This document shows positions 43,476 to 52,624 of a stretch of 64,000 nucleotides of DNA, in pieces (position 1 is the stretch's first letter; each line of letters begins with the position of its first letter). Source of the stretch: Terriglobales bacterium (lineage in GTDB: Bacteria > Acidobacteriota > Terriglobia > Terriglobales > Acidobacteriaceae); NCBI GenBank assembly GCA_035651655.1, contig DASRFG010000024.1:54333-118332 (forward strand), given 5' to 3'. Under the pieces are notes generated by a model. The model did not search any database. It was not told where the DNA came from and saw nothing but the letters and a program-made list of their open reading frames with translations. The translations under genes and the position numbers were made by a program.

Positions 43476-45929
43476 ATGGATCGCTACCTCTGTATTCACG
43501 CCCATTTCTACCAACCACCCCGCGAAAACCCGTGGTTAGAGGCCATCGAGGTCCAGGACTCCGCATACCCCTATCACGATTGGAATGAACGAATCACTGC
43601 GGAGTGTTATGCGCCGAATTCGGCCGCGCGGATTCTAGACAGCGAAGGTCACATCGCCAAAATCGTAAATAACTATTCGCGTATCAGCTTCAACTTCGGC
43701 CCAACCCTGCTTTCCTGGATGGAAGACTCCGCCCCGCAGGTTTATGAGCAGATTCTGAACGCGGATGAGGAAAGTCAAAACTCGTTCTCCGGCCACGGCT
43801 CTGCACTTGCGCAAGCTTACAACCACATGATCCTGCCGCTGGCAACGCGGCGCGACAAATATACCCAGATTCTGTGGGGCATTCGCGATTTCGAAAAACG
43901 GTTCGGGCGTTTTCCCGAAGGCATGTGGTTGCCGGAGACAGCTGTAGATGTGGAAACGCTGGAGGTGCTGGCTGAGCTTGGAATCCGGTTCACCATCCTC
44001 GCGCCTCACCAGGTGCGGCAGGTGCGCAAGATCGGAGGGCAGCGCTGGCGCAATGTGGAAGGCGCCAGGATTGATCCCACACGCGCGTATGTCATGCCTC
44101 TTCCTTCGGGACGAAGCATCAATCTGTTCTGTTACGACGGGCCGATCTCGCGCGCCGTAGCGTTCGAAGGCCTGCTCTCGAATGGGGAGCACTTCGCCCA
44201 GAGACTCATGAGCGGTTTTTCCGACTCTCGCCGCTGGCCGCAACTGATGAACATCTCCACCGACGGCGAAACTTACGGCCATCATCACGTGCATGGTGAC
44301 ATGGCGCTCGCCTATGCCTTGGAATATATCGAGTCGAACAAGCTCGCTCGCATCACGAATTACGGCGAATATCTCGAGAAGCATCCGCCCGTGCACGAGG
44401 TGGAGATCATTAACAATACCTCCTGGAGCTGTGCCCACGGAGTGGAGCGCTGGCGAAGCGATTGCGGATGCAATTCAGGTGGGCACGCAGACTGGCGCCA
44501 ACACTGGAGGGCACCACTCCGCCAGGCGCTCGACTGGCTGCGTGATAGCCTGGCCGGGCCTTATGAGCAGAGGGCGCGCGAGTATCTCAAAGTTCCGTGG
44601 GCGGCGAGAGATGAATACGTCAACGTGGTATTGGATCGCTCGCGGCGGTCGCGGCAAGGGTTTCTCGAGCGACATGCCGCGCGCCAGCTCACCCTTGACG
44701 ACGAAGTGGTCGTCTGGAAGCTGCTGGAAATGCAACGCCACGCCATGCTGATGTACACGAGTTGCGGCTGGTTTTTTGATGAGCTCTCGGGAATCGAGAC
44801 CGTGCAGGTGATCATGTATGCGGGACGGGCCATCCAGCTGGCACGGGAAACCCTGGGACAAGACTTCGAGCCGGAGTTTCTAAATCGGTTGCGGCAGGCC
44901 AAGAGCAATCTGCCGGCGTACTCTGACGGTGCTCTGATTTACCAGATATGGGTCAAGCCGGCGAAGCTTGATCTACTCAAAGTTGCAGCTCATTTTGCGA
45001 TAAGTTCGCTGTTCGATCACCACGCGGAAGAGAGCTCTATCTATTGCTATCAGGTCACAGTGCGGCACAGACGGCCATTGCAGTCCGGCCGCCTCAGGCT
45101 GGAACTCGGCCACGCAGATGTTTGCTCCAAAATTACGCAGGAGACTAGCGCCTTTACCTATGGAGTTCTGCATTTCGGCGATCACAACATCAACGCCGGA
45201 GTAAGGAACTTTCAGGGGCAGGAGGCTTATCGGAATACGCTGCAGGAAGTGTCAGCAGCGTTTAATCGGACCGATGTGGCCGAATCACTGCGCCAATTGG
45301 ACAAGCACTTTGCTGGTGCCGGCTACACCCTGAAATCGCTGTTCCGCGATGAGCAGCGCCGCATCGTGCGGCAAATCCTGGACACCAGCCTCACCGAGGC
45401 GGAGGCCAACTATCGGCAGATTTACGAGAGCGATGGCCCGCTTCTGAGGTTCCTGAGCGAAATCAAAGTGCCGCGTCCAAAAGTGCTGCACATGACCGCC
45501 GAATTTGTGTTGAACAGCAATCTGCGACACGCGTTTGAGGCTGAAGAATTGGATTTGGGTAATATCGCAGGCCTCATGGATTCGGTGGCGCGCGAGGAAG
45601 TAACCCTCGACAACGCTGGTCTGGCGTACACCCTGAAGAACAGGCTCTCCGCGATAGCCGACGAGTTGACGAAGGACCCCCAGAACCCCGCGCTGCTCGA
45701 TCGTTTTGAAGCTGCAGTGCGGCTCGCACGCGCCTTACCGTTTGAAGTTGACTTGTGGAAAGCGCAAAACGTCTGCTATCAGCTGGCACGGCAGGTGTTA
45801 GCGGGGACAGGATGCGAGGAGCGCGATGAACGGTTGCGGCGCTGGGTCAAGATCTGCGAACTGCTGGGCGTTCGATGCGAAGCTTCCACTGAGGACCTTT
45901 CCCTGAAACCCTTGCCAGTAGCGGCCTAG
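43476..45929 (+). CDS. GH57-like protein with DUF3536
   Basis: An 817-residue protein of the glycoside hydrolase 57-like (alpha/beta)7 barrel clan. N-terminal CIHAHFYQPPRENPWLEAIE is the first GH57 region; GMWLPETAVDVETLEVLAELG and STDGETYGHHH supply candidate acid residues. A DUF3536 region (NNTSWSCAHGVERWRSDCGC onward) and a long helical C-terminus follow. GH57 members act on alpha-glucans; a cytoplasmic glycogen- or maltodextrin-related role is inferred, as no signal peptide is present. Confidence 0.87.
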   Translation: MDRYLCIHAHFYQPPRENPWLEAIEVQDSAYPYHDWNERITAECYAPNSAARILDSEGHIAKIVNNYSRISFNFGPTLLSWMEDSAPQVYEQILNADEESQNSFSGHGSALAQAYNHMILPLATRRDKYTQILWGIRDFEKRFGRFPEGMWLPETAVDVETLEVLAELGIRFTILAPHQVRQVRKIGGQRWRNVEGARIDPTRAYVMPLPSGRSINLFCYDGPISRAVAFEGLLSNGEHFAQRLMSGFSDSRRWPQLMNISTDGETYGHHHVHGDMALAYALEYIESNKLARITNYGEYLEKHPPVHEVEIINNTSWSCAHGVERWRSDCGCNSGGHADWRQHWRAPLRQALDWLRDSLAGPYEQRAREYLKVPWAARDEYVNVVLDRSRRSRQGFLERHAARQLTLDDEVVVWKLLEMQRHAMLMYTSCGWFFDELSGIETVQVIMYAGRAIQLARETLGQDFEPEFLNRLRQAKSNLPAYSDGALIYQIWVKPAKLDLLKVAAHFAISSLFDHHAEESSIYCYQVTVRHRRPLQSGRLRLELGHADVCSKITQETSAFTYGVLHFGDHNINAGVRNFQGQEAYRNTLQEVSAAFNRTDVAESLRQLDKHFAGAGYTLKSLFRDEQRRIVRQILDTSLTEAEANYRQIYESDGPLLRFLSEIKVPRPKVLHMTAEFVLNSNLRHAFEAEELDLGNIAGLMDSVAREEVTLDNAGLAYTLKNRLSAIADELTKDPQNPALLDRFEAAVRLARALPFEVDLWKAQNVCYQLARQVLAGTGCEERDERLRRWVKICELLGVRCEASTEDLSLKPLPVAA

Positions 45930-46075
45930 AATAGAATTTCGCCGCCGAAATGCTACTTTCTTACGCGCGCATTTTGAACCGGAAGTGGTGCAACTGAGAC
46001 CGCGCATAACGCCGCTGGATGCGCCTTTCCAATGACCGGTAGTTGCAAACGGGCATCCGGAGCCGATTTTCACAG

Positions 46076-46104
46076 TTGACAACCGCCCACAGGCAGAGCT
46101 TAAT
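46076..46104 (+). promoter_or_regulatory. Candidate HU promoter
   Basis: A perfect TTGACA (46076-46081), 17 bp, then CTTAAT (46099-46104), 71 bp before the HU start. The -10 is weak. Confidence 0.45.
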
Positions 46105-46175
46105 AGCGGGCACAGGTCCCAAGCTCACATCTATAGCGCGGTACAGGGCAGAAGCGGGCCTGTTCAGGAGCGAAG

Positions 46176-46457
46176 ATGAACAAAGCGGATCTAATCGATA
46201 AAATTGCGGCTGGTTCCCGCATCAATAAAACCCAGGCAGCCGCTGCCATTGATACGCTGGTTGATAGTGTTACCGGCGCTCTGCGCAAAGGAGATCGGGT
46301 AGCCCTCGTGGGCTTCGGAACGTTCTCCGTATCGCAGAGAAAAGCCCGCAACGGGCGCAATCCCCAAACCGGCGCCGTGATCAAGATCGCGGCCCGCAAA
46401 GTAGCCAAATTCACAGCCGGAGCCGAACTCCGCAAGGCAGTGAATAAGAGCAAATAG
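46176..46457 (+). CDS. hup: HU family DNA-binding protein
   Basis: A nucleoid protein that bends and compacts DNA as a dimer. The 93-residue protein starts [20 protein letters not shown] and contains the beta-arm signature [22 protein letters not shown] ending in [18 protein letters not shown]. It stands alone with its own terminator. It could be HU-alpha or -beta like; only one copy is in the window. Confidence 0.96.
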   Translation: MNKADLIDKIAAGSRINKTQAAAAIDTLVDSVTGALRKGDRVALVGFGTFSVSQRKARNGRNPQTGAVIKIAARKVAKFTAGAELRKAVNKSK

Positions 46458-46472
46458 TTTAGGTGTTTTTCT

Positions 46473-46510
46473 GGCGGCAGGGGGTCGGCCCTGCCGCCTT
46501 TATTATTTTT
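46473..46510 (+). terminator. Rho-independent terminator after HU gene
   Basis: GGCGGCAGGG-GGTCGG-CCCTGCCGCC, a perfect 10-bp stem, is followed by TTTATTATTTTT. Confidence 0.93.
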
Positions 46511-46562
46511 GGCGCCCGATGGAAACGTGATCCTGCCGCGTAGGGTTGCCGAGCTGGCGCTC

Positions 46563-46597
46563 GGCCGCACAGGCGAGGGCGCCTGTGCCCACGTGAG
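46563..46597. repeat. Palindromic repeat family A, copy 4
   Basis: GCACAGGCG-AGGG-CGCCTGTGC (46567-46588) then CCCACGTGAG. It is the inverse of copies 1 and 3. The apparent minus-strand ORF here (with GTHVGTGALA) is produced by the repeat and is not a gene. Confidence 0.82.
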
Positions 46598-46612
46598 TCC
46601 CTCCATCGGCTT

Positions 46613-46657
46613 GCGTACCCCGCCCTCGGCTGGGCGGCTGAGCGAAGCTCAGCACGT
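46613..46657. repeat. Palindromic repeat family B, copy 2
   Basis: CGCCCTCGGCTGGGCGG then CTGAGC-GAA-GCTCAG is the inverted equivalent of 3879-3927. As there, a family A copy sits beside it, so A+B travel as one composite of about 100 bp. Confidence 0.8.
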
Positions 46658-46671
46658 AAGCTGCCCCGGGT

Positions 46672-46701
46672 TTGCCCGCATCGTTTCGCCTCTTGTAGAA
46701 T
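46672..46701 (+). promoter_or_regulatory. Candidate rpmE promoter
   Basis: TTGCCC (46672-46677), 18 bp, TAGAAT (46696-46701), 30 bp before the rpmE start. GGGAG precedes the ATG. Confidence 0.45.
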
Positions 46702-46731
46702 CTAATATTCGGTTCACATTCTGGGAGACTT

Positions 46732-46968
46732 ATGAAAGCCGCCATTCATCCTGATTATCATGAGGTCCGGGTGCACTGCGCCTGCGGCCACAACTTCACC
46801 ACACGTTCCACGCACCGGGGAGACATCCACGTGGAAATCTGCTCCAGTTGCCATCCCTTCTTTACCGGAAAGCAGAAGCTGGTGGATACGGCTGGCCGTG
46901 TCGAGCGTTTCCGCCGCAAGTATGCCAAGGTGGATACCGCAAAGAAGGCCGAAACCGCGAAAAAGTAG
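46732..46968 (+). CDS. rpmE: 50S ribosomal protein L31 (zinc-binding form)
   Basis: A 78-residue ribosomal protein. [24 protein letters not shown] and [31 protein letters not shown] give the L31 signature with CxC and CxxC metal ligands, so this is the Cys-containing C+ form rather than the zinc-independent paralogue. A short Lys/Ala tail ([12 protein letters not shown]) extends it. Confidence 0.97.
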   Translation: MKAAIHPDYHEVRVHCACGHNFTTRSTHRGDIHVEICSSCHPFFTGKQKLVDTAGRVERFRRKYAKVDTAKKAETAKK

Positions 46969-47097
46969 TTCGCGAAAGAAGAGACTCGGATCCGTTATTC
47001 CGGTGGATGCAGAGGTGTTGGTTCCGAGCTCAAGAGAGTCCCGGCGCTGTCGTACTGACAGAACTACCCGGTTTTTCAAAGGCTGTAAAATAGCTTT

Positions 47098-48147
47098 GTG
47101 CAGAAGTTCTGGGACACTCCGGCAAAATTAACCACAACGGCCGCGGACGAGAGTGCCCGCCCTGAAGCTGTCCCTGCCTGCGTGAACATCGGCGGCATCG
47201 AGATCACGCCGGCGACCGTGCTCGCGCCCATGTCCGGGATCACGGACACCGTCTTTCGGAGATTCATCCGCAGTCTGGGTGGCTGCGGCCTCATCATGAC
47301 CGAGTTCACGTCGGCCGATGGTGTCCTGCGTGATAAGCGCGTACCCCGCCGCTATCTTCACTTTTATGAAGATGAACATCCCATTTCTGCGCAGCTTTTT
47401 GGCAGTGATCCGCAGGTAATGGCGGATGCCGCCCGCATGGTGGAAGACCTCGGCTTCGACCTGGTGGACCTGAACCTGGGCTGCCCGGCTAAGAAAGTGG
47501 TGAAGTGCAACGGTGGCTCGGGGCTGCTGCGCGATCTGCCCGCGATTGGGCGGATTTTTGAGAAAGTGCGCTCGGCTGTGAAGATCCCCTTCACCGTAAA
47601 GTTTCGCGCTGGATGGAGCGATCAGGAGATTGTCTGCGTCGAGCTGGCCAAGATGGCCGAGAGCTGCGGACTTGCCGCGGTGGCCTTGCACGCCCGCACC
47701 CGCGAACAGGGCTACAGCGGCCAGGCACGCTGGGAGTGGATCGGCGCGGTCAAGGCGGCGGTAAAGATTCCGGTGATCGGGAATGGCGACGTGCGAATGC
47801 CCGAAAATGCTGCGGCCATAGTAGGGCAAACCGGTTGTGATGCGGTAATGATCGGGCGTGCAGCGGCGTCAAATCCGTGGATTTTTCGGCAGATTGCACA
47901 ATATGGAGAAGCTGGCTGCTACGACCACCCGGGCGAAGCCGATCGCTACCAGTTAATCCGCACCTATTTCCAGATGCTCATCGAAGAAGAAATCCCAGGG
48001 GCGACGGGCAAGATGAAGCAGTTCGCTTCCTGGTTTACGCATGGCGTCACCAATGGCGCGTCTTTGCGAAAAGCTGTGTATGAGGCCAGAGCGGAGCGCG
48101 AAATTTTGGAGCGGGTGGACGAGTTCTTTCAAGTAAGCGTTTCTTAG
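47098..48147 (+). CDS. dusB: tRNA-dihydrouridine synthase (DusB-like)
   Basis: A flavin-dependent enzyme reducing uridine to dihydrouridine in tRNA. The 349-residue protein has the TIM-barrel motifs TVLAPMSGITDTVFRRFIR, ISAQLFGSDPQVMADAARM, DLNLGCPAKKVVKCNGGSGLLRD, FTVKFRAGW, ALHARTREQGYSG and IGNGDVRMPENA, closest to the DusB/NifR3 group. The start is GTG; TAAAAT at 47086-47091 ends 6 nt before it, which suggests a leaderless transcript. Confidence 0.93.
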   Translation: MQKFWDTPAKLTTTAADESARPEAVPACVNIGGIEITPATVLAPMSGITDTVFRRFIRSLGGCGLIMTEFTSADGVLRDKRVPRRYLHFYEDEHPISAQLFGSDPQVMADAARMVEDLGFDLVDLNLGCPAKKVVKCNGGSGLLRDLPAIGRIFEKVRSAVKIPFTVKFRAGWSDQEIVCVELAKMAESCGLAAVALHARTREQGYSGQARWEWIGAVKAAVKIPVIGNGDVRMPENAAAIVGQTGCDAVMIGRAAASNPWIFRQIAQYGEAGCYDHPGEADRYQLIRTYFQMLIEEEIPGATGKMKQFASWFTHGVTNGASLRKAVYEARAEREILERVDEFFQVSVS

Positions 48148-48155
48148 TCGGACCA

Positions 48156-48989
48156 CTACACGGGTTTGGCGGTCAGCTTGTTTCCTTCCCTTTCTACATA
48201 AGCCCATGGCGTGGTCGGATCGTGGGTGAATACAACCAGCCACTTTTCCGGAATTGCTGCTTGATAAAACCGCTTGCGGCTCTCGATCGTTTCCAGCGGA
48301 AAAAGATCGTAGGCCATGACCCAGGTCAGGTCGAGATGTGCTGTGGTCGGGATCAGATCGGAGATGTAGCAGGCTTTCTTGCCGCCGCTCTGGATCATGA
48401 CCGCCTGCATGTTACGTGTGTGTCCAGGAAACACTTGCACTGAAATTCCGGGCACGATCTCGCGGTCTCCGCGGAGCAATCTCATCTGGCCCGACTCGAC
48501 CAGCGGGTCGTAATTCTCGCTGATGTAGCTGACGCGGTCGCGTTCCAGTTGCTTGCGCCCATGCTGCCACTCGACTTCTTGTACGTAGTAGGTCGCCTTG
48601 GGAAAGGTGGGCACACCGCGGCCGTTCTTACGAAGCGTGTTCCAGCCGCAGTGGTCAAAGTGCAGATGCGTATTGATCACGGTATCTATATCTTCCGGCG
48701 CCACCCCGCCCGCGGAAAGGTTATCCAGCAGTTGTGATTTGGGACAGTAAATCTCGGTCATCTTCTCGCCAAGCTTATTGCCCATGCCGGTTTCTATAAG
48801 CACGGTATGCGTCCCTGTCCGCACCAACAAAGAATTCATGCCGACTGCCACGCGGTTCTTCTCGTCAGCTTGCATGCGGCGCTGCCACAGCATTTTGGGA
48901 ACCACGCCGAAGAAAGCGCCGCCGTCGAGGTAGTAGTCGCCGTCAGAGAAGATGCTGAGCTCGAAGTCGCCAAGGGTGAAGCGGTGCAC
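48156..48989 (-). CDS. MBL-fold metallo-hydrolase
   Basis: A 277-residue metallo-beta-lactamase-fold protein with NTHLHFDHCGWN (HxHxDH), VFPGHTRNM and CYISDLIPTTAHLD as metal ligands, and an N-terminal DGGAFFGVVPKMLW segment shared with lactonase- and AidC-like hydrolases. The substrate cannot be told from sequence. The start is GTG, three bases after the stop of the S9 peptidase (TGA-TCG-GTG), so translation is coupled. No signal peptide. Confidence 0.9.
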   Translation of the reverse strand: MHRFTLGDFELSIFSDGDYYLDGGAFFGVVPKMLWQRRMQADEKNRVAVGMNSLLVRTGTHTVLIETGMGNKLGEKMTEIYCPKSQLLDNLSAGGVAPEDIDTVINTHLHFDHCGWNTLRKNGRGVPTFPKATYYVQEVEWQHGRKQLERDRVSYISENYDPLVESGQMRLLRGDREIVPGISVQVFPGHTRNMQAVMIQSGGKKACYISDLIPTTAHLDLTWVMAYDLFPLETIESRKRFYQAAIPEKWLVVFTHDPTTPWAYVEREGNKLTAKPV

Positions 48990-48992
48990 CGA

Positions 48993-51272
48993 TCACTGGC
49001 TCCCTTGTGCGGAATGTACGCCCAGATGGCGCTCGAAGTGGTCCTGGATGAGATGGAACAGATGGGTACTGGCGGCCGGGCCGGATATGCCGTGGGTCTT
49101 GCCCGGATAAATCATAAAATCGAACTGCTTGCCAGCATTGATCAGCGCGTTCACGAATTGCACCGAGTTCTGGAAGTGAACGTTATCGTCTCCAGTACCG
49201 TGCGCCAGCAGCAAGCGCCCGTGGAGTTGCTCAGCAAAGTTAACCGGCGAACTTGTCCGATATCCCTCCGTATTCTCTTGTGGCAAGCCCATATAGCGTT
49301 CGGTGTAAATGGAATCGTAATCCAGCCAGTTGGTGACCGGCGCAACCGAAATGCCGGTTTTGAATCGGTCGGTGTGAGTCAGGGCGTACGCAGTCATGAA
49401 GCCGCCGTAGCTCCATCCCCACCAGCCGAGCCGAGTGCGGTCAAAAACGGGAAACTGCGCGAGGACCTGGTCAAGCGAAGACAACTGATCTTTGAATTCG
49501 ACAGCGCCGAAATGATGGCGCACCGCCGTCGCGAATTTCTGACCGCGGCCGCCCATGCCGCGATTGTCAACAATGAGCGTCGCAAAGCCTCGCTTCGCCA
49601 TGAGCTCGTTGAAGAGAAAATGTTGTCCACCCCATTCGTTCGCAACGTCCTGCGCGTGTGGTCCTCCGTAGGGGTTCATGATCAGAGGAACACTGCCGGG
49701 CGAACCGTTCGCCGCTTGCGGCGGCATCAACAGCATGCCGTAGAGAACGGTTCCATCGTCAGCTTTAAAGTTGAGGAACTTGGGGGGAATCAGGTCATAG
49801 GCGTCGACGCTGCGCGAGCTCCAGACCTGCTTGCAAGCGCCTTGGGCTGCGCAAAGCGACATTATGTGCGGGGTTAGCACAGCCGAAAAATCGTCGACGT
49901 AGTATTTGCCGTCCTCGGAGAATGTGGCCTTGTGAAAGCCTTCTTCACGCGTCACCCGGCTCGGTTGTGATCCATCCAGCTTCACCGAGTAGAGGTGCGA
50001 TTGCCGGGGATCGTCCTTGTTGGCGGTGAAGTAAATCGTGCCGGTGGCCTCATCCGCCCCAGCCACTCCTGCAACTTCGTATTCCCCGCGCTCCAGTTGG
50101 CGCTCGAGTTTGGCATCGGCAGCCAGCGGAGCGGACTTATCGAAGCTGTATAGATATAGATGGGTGTAGCCGTCGCGCCAACTCGACCACAGGAAATGGT
50201 CGCCGGATTTGAGCATGCGGACGACCTTGAAGTCATCATGAACTTCCACCCAATTGGGGCTGGTTTCCTCCAACACCCGTCGTGAGTGACCGGAATTGGC
50301 GTCAACAAAGTACAACGCAAGCTTGTTCTGAGCGCGGTTGAGTACCTGCACGTAAAGCAGGCCATCGCGCATCCAGCCGAAGCGGGGAATGTAGTTATCC
50401 TTGTCCTGGGTTAGTGAGATCCACTTCACCTTGCCGCCTCCCGAAGACACTACGCCCACCCGCACGGTCGGATTCGGGTCCCCCGGGTTGGGATATTTCT
50501 CAGGGTCTACGGGCGGATGGAGCTGGAGAAGATCGGTGAGCGGATAGGTGGGCACCGCCTTTTCGTGCATTTGGAGAAATACGATGTGCTTGCCGTTCGG
50601 TTCCCAGAAGTAATTGCTGCGCACAGCCAGCTCTTCGGCGTATACCCAATCTACCTCGCCGTTAAGCAGGTTCTCGGCTTCTTCGGAGGACGTTGTTTCT
50701 CTGCCGGTGATCTGGTTCTCGTTGCCCTCCGCAATCGCACGAACAAACAGGTTATGTTTCCGGATATAGGCGATGTTTTTACCGTCGGGAGAGAACTTAG
50801 GATCGCTGCTGGGCTCTGTCGAAGAGGTCATCTGCACCCCGGTACCGGAATCGAGAGAGTAGTACCAGAGCTGTCCTAGTGAATCGAACAGCAGGTGGCG
50901 AGAGTCGGGCGCCCATTGGTAAGCGGCGACTGAGTAACGTTGAATGCGTTCTTTTTCGCGCTCACTTTTCACCCGGCTAATGGGCGGCGCCAAATTAGCC
51001 AGCTTCTCCTCGGCGACCAAGACCGCTTTTTGACCGGTGGCGGCGTCAACGTACCAGAGTGCGCCATGCTCCCCCGAATCGTCGCGCTGGACGAAGGAAA
51101 CCTTGGTATTGTCGGGACTCCATTGGATGGTCTCTGGTCCACGGCCGGTGAGTCCGCCCTCCGCGAATATGTTCTCGATGGTCAATTCTGTCGGGGTGGA
51201 AGTCTGATTGGTTTGGGCAACGATAAACCCGGCTAAAAAGAGGAACAAAAAGAAGCTTGCAATAGCTCTCAC
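48993..51272 (-). CDS. S9 family (dipeptidyl peptidase IV-like) serine peptidase
   Basis: An exported prolyl oligopeptidase-family enzyme of 759 residues. After a signal peptide (SFFLFLFLAGFIVAQ) comes a beta-propeller of the DPP IV type and the alpha/beta hydrolase domain with GWWGWSYGGFM (nucleophile Ser), HGTGDDNVHF (Asp) and KTHGISG (His). The EE motif for substrate amino-terminus binding is suggested by VDWVYAEEL. Start GTG 51272 is preferred since AGGAG lies 6 nt upstream; the frame is open to 51326. Confidence 0.93.
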   Translation of the reverse strand: MRAIASFFLFLFLAGFIVAQTNQTSTPTELTIENIFAEGGLTGRGPETIQWSPDNTKVSFVQRDDSGEHGALWYVDAATGQKAVLVAEEKLANLAPPISRVKSEREKERIQRYSVAAYQWAPDSRHLLFDSLGQLWYYSLDSGTGVQMTSSTEPSSDPKFSPDGKNIAYIRKHNLFVRAIAEGNENQITGRETTSSEEAENLLNGEVDWVYAEELAVRSNYFWEPNGKHIVFLQMHEKAVPTYPLTDLLQLHPPVDPEKYPNPGDPNPTVRVGVVSSGGGKVKWISLTQDKDNYIPRFGWMRDGLLYVQVLNRAQNKLALYFVDANSGHSRRVLEETSPNWVEVHDDFKVVRMLKSGDHFLWSSWRDGYTHLYLYSFDKSAPLAADAKLERQLERGEYEVAGVAGADEATGTIYFTANKDDPRQSHLYSVKLDGSQPSRVTREEGFHKATFSEDGKYYVDDFSAVLTPHIMSLCAAQGACKQVWSSRSVDAYDLIPPKFLNFKADDGTVLYGMLLMPPQAANGSPGSVPLIMNPYGGPHAQDVANEWGGQHFLFNELMAKRGFATLIVDNRGMGGRGQKFATAVRHHFGAVEFKDQLSSLDQVLAQFPVFDRTRLGWWGWSYGGFMTAYALTHTDRFKTGISVAPVTNWLDYDSIYTERYMGLPQENTEGYRTSSPVNFAEQLHGRLLLAHGTGDDNVHFQNSVQFVNALINAGKQFDFMIYPGKTHGISGPAASTHLFHLIQDHFERHLGVHSAQGSQ

Positions 51273-51392
51273 TGACACTCCTGAAGAATTTTGTGCCCAC
51301 AGAATGGCGGGCTGGAAAGTGTACACCGGTAAGACAGTGGCGCGCAGCGCGCGATGAGTAGGATTAAAAGGTGAAACTGGCGGCTCGGTAGT

Positions 51393-51626
51393 TCATCTGA
51401 GGAACAGCACCCAGATCCGCACTAACTCGAACGTTGCCATGCCGATACCGACGGCGAAGTATACATTCCTCACGGTATCTTTCCCGGGAAGGGTGGGCAG
51501 TGCCACGCCTCGCTGGCGGAACATCACCACCAATGAGGTCTCCTGGTCGAGCATAAAATCAGCGATCGGGCGATGGAAGAACGCCACCATCAACCCTAAA
51601 ACAAGGCGAGTGACTTCAACCGGCAT
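51393..51626 (-). CDS. Small hypothetical membrane protein
   Basis: A 77-residue protein with AGGA 9 nt before the ATG. It has two hydrophobic parts (TRLVLGLMVAFFHRPIADFML and VYFAVGIGMATFELVRIWVLFL). I do not recognise a family. The clear ribosome binding site and membrane-protein composition support it being real. Isolated between the S9 peptidase and the zinc-ribbon gene. Confidence 0.6.
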   Translation of the reverse strand: MPVEVTRLVLGLMVAFFHRPIADFMLDQETSLVVMFRQRGVALPTLPGKDTVRNVYFAVGIGMATFELVRIWVLFLR

Positions 51627-51744
51627 GGTGTAATCCTAGTTTCATTGACTTACCTTCTCAATCGGTTAAATCGCTGAGTTCTTGATTGAGTACCGGGGAG
51701 GACCATCTCGGGACTAACCCGGCGGAGGCGGCGGAGTTGCAGCG

Positions 51745-51753
51745 TGCTAAAAT
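51745..51753 (+). promoter_or_regulatory. Extended -10 promoter for the zinc-ribbon gene
   Basis: TGC-TAAAAT, an extended -10, lies 21 bp before the ATG at 51775. Confidence 0.45.
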
Positions 51754-51774
51754 TGCATTAGCGAATACCCAGCA

Positions 51775-52533
51775 ATGCTTTCCGACCTTCAGAAACTCAT
51801 TGAGCTACAGCAGGTTGACCGCGAAATCCAGCGGTTGCAAGAGGAAGTGGCCGCCTTGCCCCGGCGAGTGGGGGAGATTGAGGCCAAACTGGCCGACACT
51901 AAGGCACAGGTGGACAAGGCGCGAGCCACCATTAAGGCTGACGAGACCACCCGGCGCAAGTTAGAGTCCCAGATACAAGACCAGCAGCAGAAAATATCGA
52001 AGTTTCGCGATCAATCCCTCGAAGTTAAAACCAACGAACAATATAAAGCGCTGATGCACGAGATCGGCTTTGCCGAAAAAGAGATTCGCCGCCTCGAAGA
52101 CCAGATATTGGAAGGCATGCTTGACGTGGACGTCAATGAGAAGGCCCTGAAGATTACCGAAGCGGAATTGAAGGCAGAGACGGCGGAGATCGAGAAAGAG
52201 AAGGCGGAAGCCCGCAAGCGCACCGCCGAAGACGAGAAGCAGCTAGCTGAGCTGAATGGCCGGCGGGAAGGACTCCGCAGTGGAATCAATGCCGACGTGC
52301 TCCGCCATTACGACCGGGTATTGAAATTCCGCAAGAGCGCCCTTGCCGAAGCTCGCGACCACAAGTGTTCAGTCTGCCAGGTAATGCTGCGGCCGCAAAC
52401 CTACAATGACGTGCGAACTAACGAGCAGATCATCATGTGCGACTCCTGCCAGCGAATCCTTTACTTCGTTCCTGAGCATGAGGCGCCACCAGCCGAATCG
52501 GCTGATCACGTACAAGCGCCAGCCGCGCATTAA
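51775..52533 (+). CDS. Coiled-coil protein with C4 zinc ribbon (CT398/zf-RING_7 type)
   Basis: A 252-residue protein. Residues 1-185 are a long charged coiled coil (LQKLIELQQVDREIQRLQEE onward). The C-terminus is a zinc ribbon (CSVCQVML...CDSCQRILYF). This matches the family of CT398 and similar proteins found across bacteria, thought to bind nucleic acid or sigma-factor/secretion partners. The last 20 residues are Pro/Ala-rich. No precise role is known. Confidence 0.88.
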   Translation: MLSDLQKLIELQQVDREIQRLQEEVAALPRRVGEIEAKLADTKAQVDKARATIKADETTRRKLESQIQDQQQKISKFRDQSLEVKTNEQYKALMHEIGFAEKEIRRLEDQILEGMLDVDVNEKALKITEAELKAETAEIEKEKAEARKRTAEDEKQLAELNGRREGLRSGINADVLRHYDRVLKFRKSALAEARDHKCSVCQVMLRPQTYNDVRTNEQIIMCDSCQRILYFVPEHEAPPAESADHVQAPAAH

Positions 52534-52624
52534 CAATTCCACTCCCAACGGGCCGTTTCACAGTTTGTAACCCAACCCCCGTATCTCCTTATTGCGTAAT
52601 CTGCTTCGCCGGCCATCGGCGTTT

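Noticed and set aside
43635..44438. 267-codon minus-strand ORF antisense to the GH57/DUF3536 gene
   Set aside because: The plus strand encodes a conserved enzyme family across the same span.
46503..46745. 80-codon minus-strand ORF containing GTHVGTGALA
   Set aside because: It is translated repeat A+B, not a gene; the plus strand here holds the rpmE promoter and start.
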